Origin: Microthyrium microscopicum
Lineage: Eukaryota; Ascomycota; Dothideomycetes; Microthyriales; Microthyriaceae
Reading direction: 5' to 3'
Assembly: GCA_010405405.1 (NCBI GenBank)
Contig: MU004234.1
Coordinates: 2,151,988-2,215,987 of the forward strand
DNA: 64,000 nucleotides
In this document: positions 23,454 to 37,438 of the stretch, piece by piece
Numbering within the stretch: the first letter of the stretch is position 1
Layout of the letters: each line of letters starts with the position of its first letter
The notes under the pieces: generated by a model
Databases searched by the model: none
Seen by the model: only the letters and a program-made list of their open reading frames with translations
Told to the model about the DNA's origin: nothing
Made by a program: the position numbers and the translations under genes

Positions 23454-26400
23454 ATGCAAGAGTATACAGGAAATGAGGTTGCCATCATTGGCATGGCTTG
23501 TCGAACAGCAGGAGCCAATTCTCCCTCTGAGCTCTGGGATCTCCTGGAAAGTTCAAAAGACGTACAACAGGAAATCACGCGCTTCAATTCCTCGGCATAT
23601 CACAACCCAGAATCTAAACACCAACGAGGTCTCTCCAGTGTCAACCGGGCTTACCTCATGGACGATGAGCTCGTTGAATGCTTTGATCATGCGTTCTTTC
23701 ACATCACCCCAAACGAAGCGAGGTGTATGGATCCCCAACAGCGAAATTTGCTCGAAGTTGCTTACGAAGCTATCGAAAGCGCCGGAATACCTCTCAACAA
23801 GTTCAAGGACACCGATAGCGCTGTATTCGCAGCTATCGATGGCTGTGACTATGCCTCAATCATAGGCAAAGATCTCGACAGCATTCCACGATATGCAGCC
23901 ACAGGAATAGCAGGGTGTATGGCTGCGAATAGGATCAGCTACTTCTTCAATCTTTCAGGCCCCAGTATGGTGATAGACACTGCTTGCTCTAGTTCAATGA
24001 CAGCTTTACATCAGGCAGTCAGATCACTGCAGTCTGGAGACAGTGGCATGGCTATCGTTTGTGGCGCAAAAATGATACTTACTCCCGATATGTTCATTCC
24101 ATCCTCAGAAATGGGGTTTCTGTCTCCCAGCGGACGCTGCCAGTCCTTTGATGCAGATGCGGACGGGTATGGCAGAGGTGAAGGTGCGATAGCACTTTTG
24201 TTGAAGCCACTGAAAGATGCCATCGCAGATTCCGACCCTATCAGAGCTGTTCTCAAAGGCATTCGAATCAATCATGATGGCAGGACACAGGGTATAACGA
24301 TGCCATCTGCGGAAGCCCAAGAAAGCAATATACGTAGACTGTATAGTTCCGAAGGAATAGATTCAGACACTATTCAATATGTAGAAGCTCATGTACGTCA
24401 GACCCAATGCGTGAAGATCTGGTCAAGTTGATACAGCATACAGGGAACTGGAACCACAGTGGGTGATCTCAAAGAAATAACAGCTCTCGATTCAATTTTT
24501 AATGGACCCTCGACAAGGCAAACAGATTCGCTAACAGTTGGTTCAATCAAAAGCAACATCGGCCACTTGGAAGCAACGGCAGGATTGGCGGGAATCCTGA
24601 AGACAGTACTTTGTCTAGAACAGGGTCGCATACCGGCACAAATGAATCTCAGGAGGCGGAATCCAGCAGTTCAGTTTGACAGAATGAATATCCCAACTTC
24701 TATTATGGAATGGCCAAAGACCTCAGGAAAAGTTCGCAGAGCTGCAGTCAATTGTTTTGGTGCTGGCGGGACAAATGGTCATTGTGTACTTGAGGCTTCC
24801 ATGGCACAGAGACCTCTAGTGGAGACAAATTCGAGACCATATTTGTTCATGGTGTCTGCCTCCAGTCCGGCAGCTTTATCAACAACTTCCAACAGATTGG
24901 CGGACCATGTGGAAAAGAATGAGCTTGATACTAGAGACTTGGCATATACACTGTTGTCCAGGAGGTCGACATTTTCATCAACAATGTTCTTCGCCGCATC
25001 CAGTAACGAGGATTTTATCAAACAGGCTCGCAAATCTTCTCCTACTTTACCTTCCGTCTCAGCGCTCAAAGCAACAAACATCTGTTGGATATTTACTGGA
25101 CAAGGGGCGCAATGGCCTCGCATGGGGACAGAATTACTCGAACACTCTCCAGTCTTTCGAGAGACCATATCGATGTGCGAGCAGCATCTACAAGCGCTGT
25201 CAACTGCCCCCTCGTGGACTCTTTCCGAAGAGCTCAGCAAATTTACGGCTCAAAGTAATATTTATAAAGCCAGCTTTTCGCAGCCGCTCACCACTGCGGT
25301 CCAGCTAGGTCTCGTTGAATTGTGGAAGGCCTGGGGTTTTCATCCAAGCATGGTGGTAGGTCATTCGTCCGGTGAGATAGCAGCGGCATATGCTGCAGGC
25401 CATCTGTCTCTTCGAGACGCTATCGTTGTCTCATACTTGCGTGGTGTGGCAATGACTGAACTTAATGAAACCGGAGACGAGACAAAACCAAAGGGCGCCA
25501 TGTGTGCAATTGGTCTTTCTGAGCAGGATGCACTGAAGCTTCTAAGCAATTATGATGACAAGGTCCAACTCGCTGCAGTAAACTCTCCTACAGGCTGCAC
25601 GCTCTCAGGTGATCGAACTGCTGTCGAAGAAATTGGAAGCTACTGCGGCGAGACTGGCAATTTCTTTCGAAAGTTGCAAGTCGATGTTGCGTACCACTCT
25701 GCTCACGTATTACCGGTCGCTTGCTCCTATCGCGAGGCACTGGAACAGGCCGGCATTGGCCCACTGCGTGGAAAGGACGATAGCAAGATGTTTTCCTCAG
25801 TGACTGGACAACTCCAGGACTCGGAAGCATGCACACCACACTACTGGGCCGACAATATGACAGGAACTGTTAAGTTTACTCAGGCACTTCATGCATGCGC
25901 TCAATATAATCCCGAGTTAAGCGCTTGTTTTGAGATTGGTCCTCACCCAGCACTGCGCGGCCCAACTCTAGAAACACTGCAAATCGAACAAAAGAATATG
26001 CCATATTTCGCTTCTTGTGTTAGAGGTCAGGATGACTTTGCCTGCCAGCTAGAAACGGCTGGATCTCTGCTAGCTTCAGAGATTGACCTCAACACCAAAG
26101 CGATCAACGATGCTGAAGGTGCCCAAATCATCACAAATTTGCCGTCTCACCTATGGAATCATTCAACACGGCTGTGGTGCGAATCTAGAGTGAGTCATAA
26201 TGCTATGTTCAAAAAGTTTCCACGTCATCCTTTACTTGGATCTCGTTATATGGAAGATACGAATCAAAATCCCTCCTGGCGCTGTCAAATTAGCATTGAC
26301 GAGCTCCCCTGGCGGCTGACGGACGGCCAAGCATTACCAGATGCGGCATTTGTGTTGATGGCACTTGAGGCCTCCAAACAGGTTCTCCAAAAGGAAATGG

Positions 26401-29201
26401 CAACTGCTGGTAGTATATGCTTACGTGACTTGCAGATTCAAAGTGCTTTCTTGGTTGAAGAACTCTTGAGCTCGTCTAGTTCGGATTTACATTTTAGCAG
26501 CAACAGAATGGAAGACTCTGATGAGTATAGTTCCCTCATATTCTCAACTCAAACTGACGAGACGTTGCCTTGTACCAAACATTGCTCCGGGATCTTTGGC
26601 TTGGACACAAGTACTGTTGATCTTGAAATTCACAACATTAAAGGTACGACAGTATGCACACAGAAGCATGATCCATTTATACTTGACAACGTGCAGGACA
26701 TGGGTTTGCTTCTACACTCACGTCTCACAGATTTGAACCTCTCGAAGGGTATGGCGACCGCCAAGATCGACACCACGGAGTGCAAATTGGATTCTTTGGG
26801 CCTGAAAGATGCCTTCCAAATGGCTCAATCAGCTGCCATAGCCCATCGCTCCGGCATTAGTAGCTCGCTTCGTGCCATTGGACGACTGAACTTTTTCTTG
26901 AGGTCGGACGCCGCTCCTATGTTATCTGTATCAGCAAGATCAGGGACCATCGAGGGAAAACCAGGAACATCATTTGAGATTGGCGATCGCCTGATAGCCA
27001 AGGACCTCCAATTCACGATCGATCAAAACAAGGCTCAGCCAATGCCTCTGCGCTCGCTTTTCTACAAGGCTCACAGTGAGCTCGACATTGCAGATGTCGC
27101 GAATGATAGTCATTCTTCGCTAGCGGAGGTTCTGCTCTTGGCCACTCACAAATGGCCAATGTGCGATATTGGTTTATTCAACCTTGACGAACAAGACGAA
27201 GACGAGGTCCTCAGACTAGCCCAATCTTTCGACAGACCCCGCTTCAGATCGATTCAGATTGTTGGTGCAGATGAGAAGGTCATCGATGAGTCTATCAAGA
27301 GAGTTAGGAAGGTTCAGGCTGGCAGCAAGTTTCACTTGACACTGATCGGTGATGGCTCCGCGACCGAGGATCATACCGAGACCATTCATGAAGACGGATC
27401 TATTTTCTTGAAACATGGGAATACCAATGATGGGAAAGATTGGCATCATCAGAAGTGGTGTTCTGGCGCCCAAATACTTCCTCGTCCGTCTGATATCCTA
27501 GTGTTTCAGGCTCCGGGAATAGAGAGTGATATTACTGTGCCAGGCGTCACACTGATTTCTCTGGACATTGAATCTATCGCGAAGTTCTCCCGGACCTGGT
27601 CGACGTCATATCATGCGATAGTAATTGACATTATTGACTCCTCAGTTGGTGTGGCGTGGTCGGGAGCAATCATTCTACCATGGCTTCAAAATATGCTCAG
27701 ATTGGCCCAGAGCATAAGTTGGATCACCACCAAGTCGTCGTCAACTCCGTCAGTTTGCACTACCACGGCATTGCTTAGGACCTTGCAATCCGAGCAACCG
27801 TCGCTCAAAATACGCCATGTTGTATATGAGGAGCATCAGACCCAAGATATGGATGGACATATTCATGAGCTTCTGAGTGATTGGGATCGTGCATTCAGTG
27901 AGTCAGAGCAAGATCTCCGAAGTGGTCACAAAAAGATTACTCGATGGCGTCCAGATGATGAACTTTCTGTTCGCACTAGCGTTTTCCCAGGCTCCCAAGA
28001 GGGTGATATTACGCAGCTCGGCCGTATTGAACTATCCACAGATGGCGCTTATGTCGTGATAGGCGGCCTTGGTGGTTTGGGCCGCTTTATCTGCGCCTGG
28101 CTTGTTAAACATGGCGCGAAGCAAGTAGTTGCTATGTCCAGATCAGGTCCAGAAGCCAAGGGAGCAAAGAGCTTAGAAGCAGAACTCGAAGCTATTGGAG
28201 GCCATCTTCAAGTCCTCAAATGTGACGCGTGTGATGAAGAAGCTCTGTCCAAGGCTTTGGAAAGAATAAGAGCAACTCATGCTGTTAAGGGTGTCATCAA
28301 CATGGCCATGCTGCTCGGAGATGCACCTCTAGCGTCAATGACCGCCTCAGAATGGGATCGCCCCCTTAAGTTGAAGGTAGACTCTAGCCGGTATCTGCAT
28401 GAGCTGACGGCAGAAGACAAACCCGATCTCTTTATTCTCTTCTCCTCAATTGCCAGTGTCCTTGGAAACCGTAACCAGGCTGGCTACAATGTTGGCAACG
28501 CATATGTCAACTCTCTTGCAGAATTTCGGCGAACTCAGCGACTACCTGCAGTGGCTATCGCCCTCGGCGCAGTAACAGATATGGGCGTTCTTCACGAAAT
28601 GGGTAGAACAAATATGCTGGAAACATTGACTAGAAGCGGGTTAGTACATCTGCAACAACATCATTTGGACAAAATCATGCAAGCGGCTGTCTCCGAATGC
28701 AGGGACCCAAACTCAACTAGAGCTGTGATACTGACAGGCCTTAACATGTTCGAGCGTGTAGATGGCAAGCTCATAGGAATGCAAGATCAAACAATGCTCT
28801 ATTGGACGGAACTGCCCGAATTTGGACACTTGCAATACCACAAGAGGACGTGGCACAGCGCAAGGGAAGAGAAAGATCAGAGTCTACTGGAGCGTATCAA
28901 ATCACTTTCAGGAAAGAATGCACTCGATGCCCTGGAGTCAGCATTTCTGCAATTCCTTGCCAATCTTCTGGGCTTTAGTATCTCAGATCTTAACACGAAA
29001 AGCAGTTTACTGGACCATGGGCTTGATTCTCTCGGTGCTGTGACTTGTCAATACTGGTTTCATAGAGGTGAAATAACAACACTGCAAATGAGTACTAGCT
29101 GCTAACGATATACAGAGCTTGAAGTCAATGTCTCTGTCCAGCAGATTTTCTTGACTGGCAGTATTAATGACCTGCTTGTGCAAGTCCAGCAGAAGATATG
29201 A
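23454..29201 (+). CDS. Reducing-type polyketide synthase, KS-AT-DH(degenerate)-KR-ACP
   Basis: Exons 23,454-24,392, 24,444-29,067 and 29,116-29,201 give 1,882 residues with phases consistent throughout. Splicing restores VEAHGTGTTVGD across intron 1 and WFHRELEVN across intron 2. The ketosynthase keeps Cys178 (DTACSSS), His313 and His354 (SNIGHLEA). The acyltransferase has FTGQGAQWPRMG and Ser621 in GHSSGE. The dehydratase fold begins near His908 (HPLLGSR), but the usual DHxxxGxxxxP segment is replaced by PWRLTDGQALP without the catalytic His. The central 350 residues resemble no methyltransferase or enoylreductase. The ketoreductase has GGLGGLGR at about 1520 and a Ser/Tyr region (LFSSIASV, AGYNVGNAY). 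The carrier protein has Ser1842 in DHGLDSLG. Fungal reducing synthases usually reach 2,300-2,500 residues, so this is a shortened form. The likely product is a beta-hydroxy polyketide chain unless partners act in trans; no product can be named. Confidence 0.92.
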
Positions 29202-30362
29202 ATGTGTGATTTTACTACATCTTTTGCTCAAGAATACGGGATCTTGTAATGCGAAAGTTGCCGTTCGATACAATTGTAGAACCGCTTGTTGTTCTGCTTG
29301 ACTACTAGGAGGTAGGATGGCATTGCTTGGGAGAATGAGGTTTGGGAATTTTCTCCATACTGCAAGAGTGATTTATTGAAAGGAGAGAAAGTTCTGTCGA
29401 TTGCCTTGAGACTTTATTGAACTGTGACTTGTTAATAGAAGATTTACAGCTGAAACGAGTCTGAATTTTTGCAGAAGGATTGCACTATATATTTTTCAAA
29501 GTGCTAATACCTTTCGCTTTTGATGGATTCGTGGTGATCTTAGTGTAGATACTACGACATTGAATTACTTCGAGTCCCGGTGCCTAACCCCATAGGGAAG
29601 CGTCGTACATTAATGACAGCGATTGGCACCCTTCATTGGGTCGACTCCCGTTGCCTTCGAAAGTTTTGTTTTTTGCAAATCAACGAGGAGGATAAACTGT
29701 ACGTGCAGTCACTTTTTGAGTACTCTCGCTACTTTTTTCATGCCTAATTGCCGTTATTTCTCATGCTCAGAGCATGCAAAAAGACGATTTACTTACCAAA
29801 AGATTATCGAGATAAAGCGTAAACATGTCACTTGCAACTGCCGGTGCAGAGTGAGGTAGGTGGAATCGCAGCCTTATAGAGGTAACTGCCAAGGACCGCT
29901 AGCCAATCACATTGTCGCAGACAACTCCTACCCCTGTCTAGTACGTTGACAAGGCTGAATAAATCAAGATATGGGCGATTTTTCACTATGAACTACAGTT
30001 AATTATGGCTATATATGAGAGAATTTTACTACTGAATTGTTGTATTGTACAGCCGGGGGTGTTAGTTGTTGCATGTGTACACCTCTCGCCCGAAAGAAGA
30101 TGTCTGGTTGATAATTGCCCCTAGCTTTTATAGTGGGGTTACAGAGAACCGATCGGAGCATCGGATGCAAGAGCTCCACGCGATTCACTTTGCGGGTGAA
30201 GAGGAGGGGCACTACTACTCGAGAGTACACTAAATCAACAACTTCTCTTTTGCTAAAGTGTCCATGACGGACCTTGACAGCAATCCTTGTCTTGTCACTC
30301 CTTCGTATTTCAATCTTCTACAATCCTATTCCATCTCACACTCCTCACAGCAGTAATCCGCC
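29202..30362. other. Intergenic region between polyketide synthase and alcohol dehydrogenase
   Basis: This 1.16-kb region has no supported gene. A TATA-like GGCTATATATGAG lies at about 30,007, and pyrimidine-rich leader sequence (TCTTCTACAATCC and similar) precedes the alcohol dehydrogenase start, typical of a strongly expressed fungal gene. Confidence 0.5.
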
Positions 30363-31754
<1,392 letters not shown>

Positions 31755-31985
31755 AATGTATGCCGCGAGATTTTATCAAAAGAACAGAGTTTGAAAACCA
31801 TTCTCTTGTCATATAGGTCCCCAGATATGTACGAACAGCATCTTTAGGCTGTTTAGGTTGTGTGATCTTCAACGTCAGTGGTAACATACCTAGCCATCAT
31901 GAGTGGGAATGACACGATATGTAAACTGATTCGTATTCATGTATCTCGTGTAAATCTAAAGCATTCGATCAACTCGATCCGTCTT
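31755..31985. other. Short convergent intergenic region
   Basis: About 230 bp separate the converging alcohol dehydrogenase and Old Yellow Enzyme genes. It should hold both 3' ends; no strong terminator-like element is visible. Confidence 0.5.
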
Positions 31986-33272
31986 CTATTTCTTTCCTCT
32001 ACCAGCAAAGCCCCATGCGATCTGATTAGGCATCCTAACCTTGACGCCCAACTCATCTGCCCAAGCAAACACCAAACCAGGATTCTTCTGGAACCCACGT
32101 CCAACCGTAGCAATATCCAGTCCCTGCTGTAGCTGCTTCTCCGCGAGCTTTGCATTGTCAAGCGACCCAACAGTTCCAACCAACATCTTATCCCCAACCT
32201 CCTTCTTCACCGCCAACGCAAACGGCGCCTGGTAAGCCGGTTTTGCGTGAATATGCTGTTCCTCATGATTCCCACCAGAGCTCACATCCAGCACATCAAC
32301 GCCAGACTCGGCCAAAATCTTCGCCAACTTGACAGTATCCTCAACCTTCCAACTCTTCTCCACGAGTTCCTTGTTCTCGTTCTCCTCGAGCCAATCCGTC
32401 GCACTAATTCGTAAAAAGAGTGGCATATCTTTTGGAATGATATCTCGCGTAATCTTGACAGTCTCCAACACAATCCTGGTGCGGTTTTCGAATGATCCAC
32501 CATACTCGTCCGTCCGCGTATTGCTCACTCCGCTGAGAAATTCGTGTAGCAAATATCCATGCGCAACGTGAATCTCTATGCAATCGAAACCCACCTTCAG
32601 CGCCCTCTTCACACTCGCGCCCCACGCACTCTTGAATTCTTCGATCTGTGCTTTCGACATCGCCAGTGGTTTCGGATAGGTGTCGCTGAATGGGATCGCA
32701 GATGGTGCCCAGACACTGTCCGGCCAACCGTCGATGTCTTCGGTCGCCAACATGCCACCAGATATCCACGGTGCTACAGTACTCGCTTTCCGGCCCGCGT
32801 GCGCAAGTTGAATCATGATTTTCTGGCCTTGGGAATGTGCAAACTCAACGATCTGGCTAAGCGGCCCAATCTGTGAATCCTTCCATAACCCATTATCCTG
32901 CGGCGTAATGCGCCCGTTTTCCATGACGGCCGTGGCTTCGACGGTGGTGAGACCTGGTCCGCGTTGGAGGATGCCGCCAAGATGGGTGATGTGCCACGGG
33001 GTGTAGTGGCCATCCTCTGCAGAATATTGACATAGTGGGCTAAGCATTATGCGGTTCTGCATCGTCATACCGCGGATTTCGAGGGGCGTGAAGAGTTTTG
33101 GCTTTGGTTGGCCATCTGCGGCTTCGAGGAGGGTTCCGGCTGGGGGGAATTGGGCAGGCGTGAAGTAGGAGATGCCTTTTGCTGGGGCATTGTAGTATTT
33201 GTTGTTTTCTGGATTGCCCTTTGTTTTGTCCTCGTGGGTTGTTAACTCGTTGTGAGTTTGATATTGACTCAT
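31986..33272 (-). CDS. Old Yellow Enzyme-type flavin ene-reductase (YqjM-like class)
   Basis: A single exon encodes 428 residues. The fold is the FMN-binding TIM barrel of NADPH dehydrogenase/Old Yellow Enzymes, which reduce activated C=C bonds of enones. Visible class features are PLCQYSAEDG with Cys81, QLAHAGRKAS, the paired His235 and His238 in EIHVAHGYLLHEF, NRTRIVLE, and the C-terminal FMN-phosphate site GTVGS with VGRGFQKNPG. The Cys and the HxxH pair place it with YqjM-like (thermophilic-like) enzymes rather than yeast OYE1. The first 55 residues precede the barrel and look like a flexible extension; no targeting signal is obvious. It lies 2.8 kb beyond the end of a polyketide synthase lacking its own enoylreductase, which makes a trans role conceivable but unproven. 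Confidence 0.93.
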   Translation of the reverse strand: MSQYQTHNELTTHEDKTKGNPENNKYYNAPAKGISYFTPAQFPPAGTLLEAADGQPKPKLFTPLEIRGMTMQNRIMLSPLCQYSAEDGHYTPWHITHLGGILQRGPGLTTVEATAVMENGRITPQDNGLWKDSQIGPLSQIVEFAHSQGQKIMIQLAHAGRKASTVAPWISGGMLATEDIDGWPDSVWAPSAIPFSDTYPKPLAMSKAQIEEFKSAWGASVKRALKVGFDCIEIHVAHGYLLHEFLSGVSNTRTDEYGGSFENRTRIVLETVKITRDIIPKDMPLFLRISATDWLEENENKELVEKSWKVEDTVKLAKILAESGVDVLDVSSGGNHEEQHIHAKPAYQAPFALAVKKEVGDKMLVGTVGSLDNAKLAEKQLQQGLDIATVGRGFQKNPGLVFAWADELGVKVRMPNQIAWGFAGRGKK

Positions 33273-34235
33273 TGTGGATTTGTAGAGATCAGTAGAGTTG
33301 TTACTGGTGTAAGGGTATTGTAGACTTTAGGTAGGTTTGTTTGGCAGAGATACGTTCGAGTTTTGTATGGTATGGTGGAAGGAAGTGTTCAATTGTTATG
33401 GAAGGAACTATGTATGGTAGCCTGTAATGTAGTCGCCGGCATCTCTTTATACTGAGGGTAATAGTACTGGCCGAATTTCCTGTGCAATTGTCAATTACCA
33501 TTCCCACGTCATGGACTGAACCATGTTTCCGGTACTGACATGTGGTCACCACCTCTTACTGCATGTTCCATACACATAATTGAATGGAATTATTACAAAG
33601 CTATCATTCGTGCTCGAACATTTATAAGCCTGTAAAGTACAGGACATGAAGTCGTCCATGTCATTGGGATTATGCTCTTTACCATATCGAGGCAAGAATG
33701 CCGCGTTAGGAAGTCGCCGCTCCCGAATAGTCTTAGTTGTCTCGTGCGAAAGGTGCAAGGTTAGAGCTACGAAGCTAGCTACCCATGTCACCAAGACGAT
33801 ATTGGGAAATTGATAGACATCGTGCGGAAACGGAGATAGCTCGGGTTTCCCATTTGATAGAGAGAGAGAGAGAAAGAAATCCGGTGAAGCCAATGTCACC
33901 AACACGAGTCAGTGTCCTTTTCAACTCTCGTTGTCATTGACTAACGCTCGAGATTGGTCAAAACTTCTTGAAATTTTCTGTGTGGTTATCTTGCCAGATT
34001 ATTCGTTTCGTCTATGAGATCGAATTGTATCACATATTGATGGCATGGTATTGATGTTGGCAAACTCGGGACGAGATTCATCAGCGTCATACTCATGATC
34101 TATCGCAGCGAGTGGCATCTTCCCAATACTTGTGAGGCTCAAAAATCTCATCGTCGGACGGAACGACCAGGCTCAGTGAAACCAGTGACATCCGCGAGCT
34201 TTCGTTTCAGACCCAGTACTGGCGCCGCGCTGTCA
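33273..34235. other. Intergenic region upstream of the Old Yellow Enzyme gene
   Basis: This 960-bp region has no supported gene. An (AG)n run lies near 33,861-33,876. A 119-codon minus-strand open frame overlaps it but lacks family resemblance or intron logic and is not called. Confidence 0.5.
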
Positions 34236-37200
34236 CTAGGTATTCATAGTCGCCTCAGAAATTGGCATAAGAGCATGCGTAGTCGCTGATTCCTCGCCAG
34301 TTGAGCTATTAGCCTTCAATCCCTCCATCAAAACCAGTTCTGTATATCTAACTCCCAGCAGGCTTTCAAGAAGAGGACCTCGAAGTGGCGTCAAATCCTG
34401 AAGAAGCGAATCAAGCTTTTGTCGCCACGCCTTGATGTTAATGTCATAATGATTGGTAGTTTTCGTCACCACAAGAGTGTGAGGAACTCTAGACTTGTCA
34501 GTTTGACGTCTAACAAGTCGTTTATCAAGGAGGGATCCCAAGTGACTACGGTCCCGGGCATTGCAAGAGAAGCGACCAATTTGCTCCGTCGGGCTGGCAA
34601 GGAATCGCTTAAGGGCCCTACATGGCCCAAGAGCAGAGCAAGAGAGCTCTCCACATGTCGGTGTTGGCATGGACCAGCCTTTGCGAGAAACCGGTCTTGC
34701 CTGTTCATAGGATGTTTTGATCTGTTCAAGAACCTCTACAACCACTTTTAATGCTGCTGGTATAGTCTTGTGGTTTGCCTCTGATTCCAAGCATCGAGTG
34801 AGGGAGCGGATGAATTTGATGCGACGCTGTAGCCTTTCTCCCTGGATAATCGAACTTGAAAGTACAGTAAACGAACAGGCACTAATGAGCGAGTTGACTT
34901 CTTCCCCAAAACCTGGGATAGTAATCAGAGCGTTAACCAAGGTAAGGAAGTCCTCAAAGTAGGAGTTGCCCCCTTTTGGACTGTATTTCGGGGTTTCATT
35001 GGTTTCGCGAAAATCATAAGGGGTTAGTCCCATAATTGCAGCTTTGCCTCGCAAAACAGGCCTCGACAGATAAACGATATCCTCGAGAGACAGGTATACG
35101 CGACATTGACTACACATTTGAAGCAAAATCGCCATATTGGACTCTCGACGATTGTTGTTCATGAACTCGGGCATGAATCTGTTAAAGTTAGCGTTAGTAT
35201 CTGACATAGAGCATATCTAAAACGCCGAAAGACTGATGTCTAGACCAGGGACATGTATGACTTACTTGTTCATCACCCATTTGGCCCCTGAGACCCGAAT
35301 AAGTCCAATTATTGAAGCTCGAACGCGGTACGGGTACATGATGGCATATGAATGCAGCTCCCTTTCTACTCTGGAGACTATCCAGTCTCTTAAACTGGTC
35401 CGTAATGTATTGTACTTTCCGTGTTCCTGGTCGTGATCGCGTTTCGCCCCCTCTTCCTGTTGGCTTTCGTCCCCGCCTTCACTCGCGCTTTCACTGTCTT
35501 CTTCACTGTCGTTTCCACTGTCATTTTCATTGCTGTTTCCACTGTCATTTTCATTGCTGTTTTCGCTGTCATTTTCACTGTCGGTTTTGGTGTCGTTCTC
35601 ACTGTCGTCTTCACTGTCATCTTCTTCATCGTCTTCACATTCCGTCTCAGTTTCGTCGTTGTTTTCCTCTTCGGTGTATTTGCCCTGACTTTTCCATCGA
35701 GAATCAATGGACAGGAAAATTTTCAGAAAGTTCTCAACATTCATATTTTCAGGTAAGATCGCCTCCAGCCTGCAATTTGTAAGCACAAAACAAGTAAGCA
35801 TAGGAACTACAAACCAGGCATGCCATTTGGGGACACCGTTAGCATCAACAGCAGTGTGATAACTGATCATAGTACTCATGGCGTCGATCAGATCATCAGA
35901 GAAAATGAAGCCCCTAGCATCAAGCAGGATGGCAAGTCCACGACGACAAGCCCCTAAGAACCCGAGTTTCATGGTCCATGTTGTGATGTGGTTAGCAGTG
36001 CGGCGATTGTTCTCCAATGTGTGACCAAGGATGTGCTCCACGTTCCTAAGCAGGGGAGTGTTATTTGGTTGCTTCAATGCGTCTTCGCATACGAGGTCGA
36101 TGAATTGGCGAGAGAACTCATACCGACTGTCGTAAAGAGCCTTGAATAGGCGATCTTGAGGAACTATCAACATGACCTACAATCAACAAGTTAGCCCGGA
36201 TTGTGGGGTAATGATACTGAAGCACCGTATTTGGCGCGCAATAAGGATGCGCGGAGGGGTTTATGAGATCGTACCGAAGCTTTGTGCTGACATTCTGCTT
36301 CCATCATCGTGTGACGGATACTATCGCCATCTTCATCACTCCCAGAGTCATCCTCGCTATTGGACTTCTCATATAACCACTTTTGAAGCAGCTCATTTGG
36401 CTGAATTGGGGCCCCACCGACAACATGGGTCCCATCTAATGTTCTGATGTCCTCTAAGATGGTATCATCTTCCGAACAACCATGGAATTCTTCATGTTCT
36501 TCATCCATGGTGTGTTTCATATTTGCAAGAAAGACATAATAGCCCAATTCCGGGCATAAGGATTGCAGTAGTTATGCCGCTGACCGTTCGCGTCCGTCCA
36601 GGTTGTCGATTTTGAGACTGGCAAAAGTATACTGATAATGCATAATATACACCAGTTTGTTATGGGGCATGAGCTGCGGCCAATCGATCAGCAGTTTGCG
36701 TAGCATGGTGTGTGTTTCCATCATCGACTCAGCTGTGCATATTTCTTGGCCTGCGTTCTGGTATAGATTGCTCGTCAGAGCAAGTCGGTAGCCACTTTCG
36801 ATCAGTGTGCTCTGTGGAACAACATCAGAGTACCACGCGAGAGTTGTAAGGGCATATTCCGATGGAGGAGCAGGTTTTATCACTAGGCGTCTTTGTGTCC
36901 CGGCATGAAAGATCCGCATATCACCCCCGGTGTGTTTAGAGGGCAATAGTAAGATGAAAGTGCCAAATGTTCCCGGAATCTTCGTTGTAGCTTTTTGAGG
37001 GTCGAACACTGCATCTTTCCCGTACAGAACCAGTTTCGAAGGCTTACATCCAATGTTGCCCTGCAATATGCCCAACTGGTCTAGAGAAATCTTAGTAAGA
37101 GATAGAAAGTAGTCGTTCCAAAAAGGATTGCGGCATTGGAATTGATCGGTGTCGAAACTCCATATATTCATCTCACTCCCATCTCCTCCTCTAACAGCAG

Positions 37201-37438
37201 CTTGCGTGATAAGGGATTCGGCGTCGCGCGAGCATAGTGGTAACGGTATTGACCCACATCCCTCGACATCTAATCCTGGGCTGCAAAATGTGGTGGAGAA
37301 GGTTGAGGCTACGAATGAACCTTGTGGTTTGGAATAGTCGAGAGTATAGCGCAACTTCGTAATGAAGTTCCACTCTATATTTGCTCGAGTTTCGCCATAC
37401 TCTTTCTCGAGCGCGCTGATGCCATTGGCATCGTCCAT
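34236..37438 (-). pseudogene. 2-oxoglutarate/Fe(II) oxygenase-like paralog A, full length but with in-frame stop and no metal ligands
   Basis: Exons 37,438-36,275, 36,176-35,266 and 35,178-34,236 fit the splice sites of paralog C exactly (1,006 codons). The start is uncertain: Met37438 is the first in-frame ATG, and sequence upstream stays open without one. The oxygenase domain is recognisable (FGTFILLLPSKHTGG, TLAWYSDV, ESGYRLALT), but the HxD site reads FDPQKATT and the distal His is Pro (SDVVPQS), so iron binding should fail. TAA at 36,572-36,574 stands where paralogs have Gln; the frame continues open with GYYVFLANM after it. The middle domain starts VMLIVPQDRLFKAL and holds an Asp/Glu/Ser/Asn repeat tract. 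The C-terminal domain keeps GWSMPTPTCGELSCS, RALKRFLASP and PHTLVVTK. It could be a recent pseudogene, a read-through gene or a sequence error; conservation of everything downstream argues that loss is recent. Confidence 0.72.
35509..35580. repeat. 24-bp coding tandem repeat in paralog A
   Basis: Three 24-bp units of the type CTGTTTCCACTGTCATTTTC plus ATTG lie inside the middle exon and, on the minus strand, encode an octapeptide rich in Ser, Asn, Glu and Asp (such as SNENDSGN). A looser acidic tract extends over about 35,480-35,660. Paralog C has its acidic run elsewhere, near its N-terminus, so the repeat arose after the duplication. Confidence 0.85.

Noticed and set aside
33546-33905. Minus-strand 119-codon frame upstream of the Old Yellow Enzyme
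   Set aside because: No family likeness, no signal peptide logic, and low-complexity Ser/Leu start; kept as intergenic.
35348-35782. Plus-strand frames rich in His/Cys/Phe or Val/Phe opposite paralog A
   Set aside because: They are antisense readings of the acidic repeat tract and show no conserved features.
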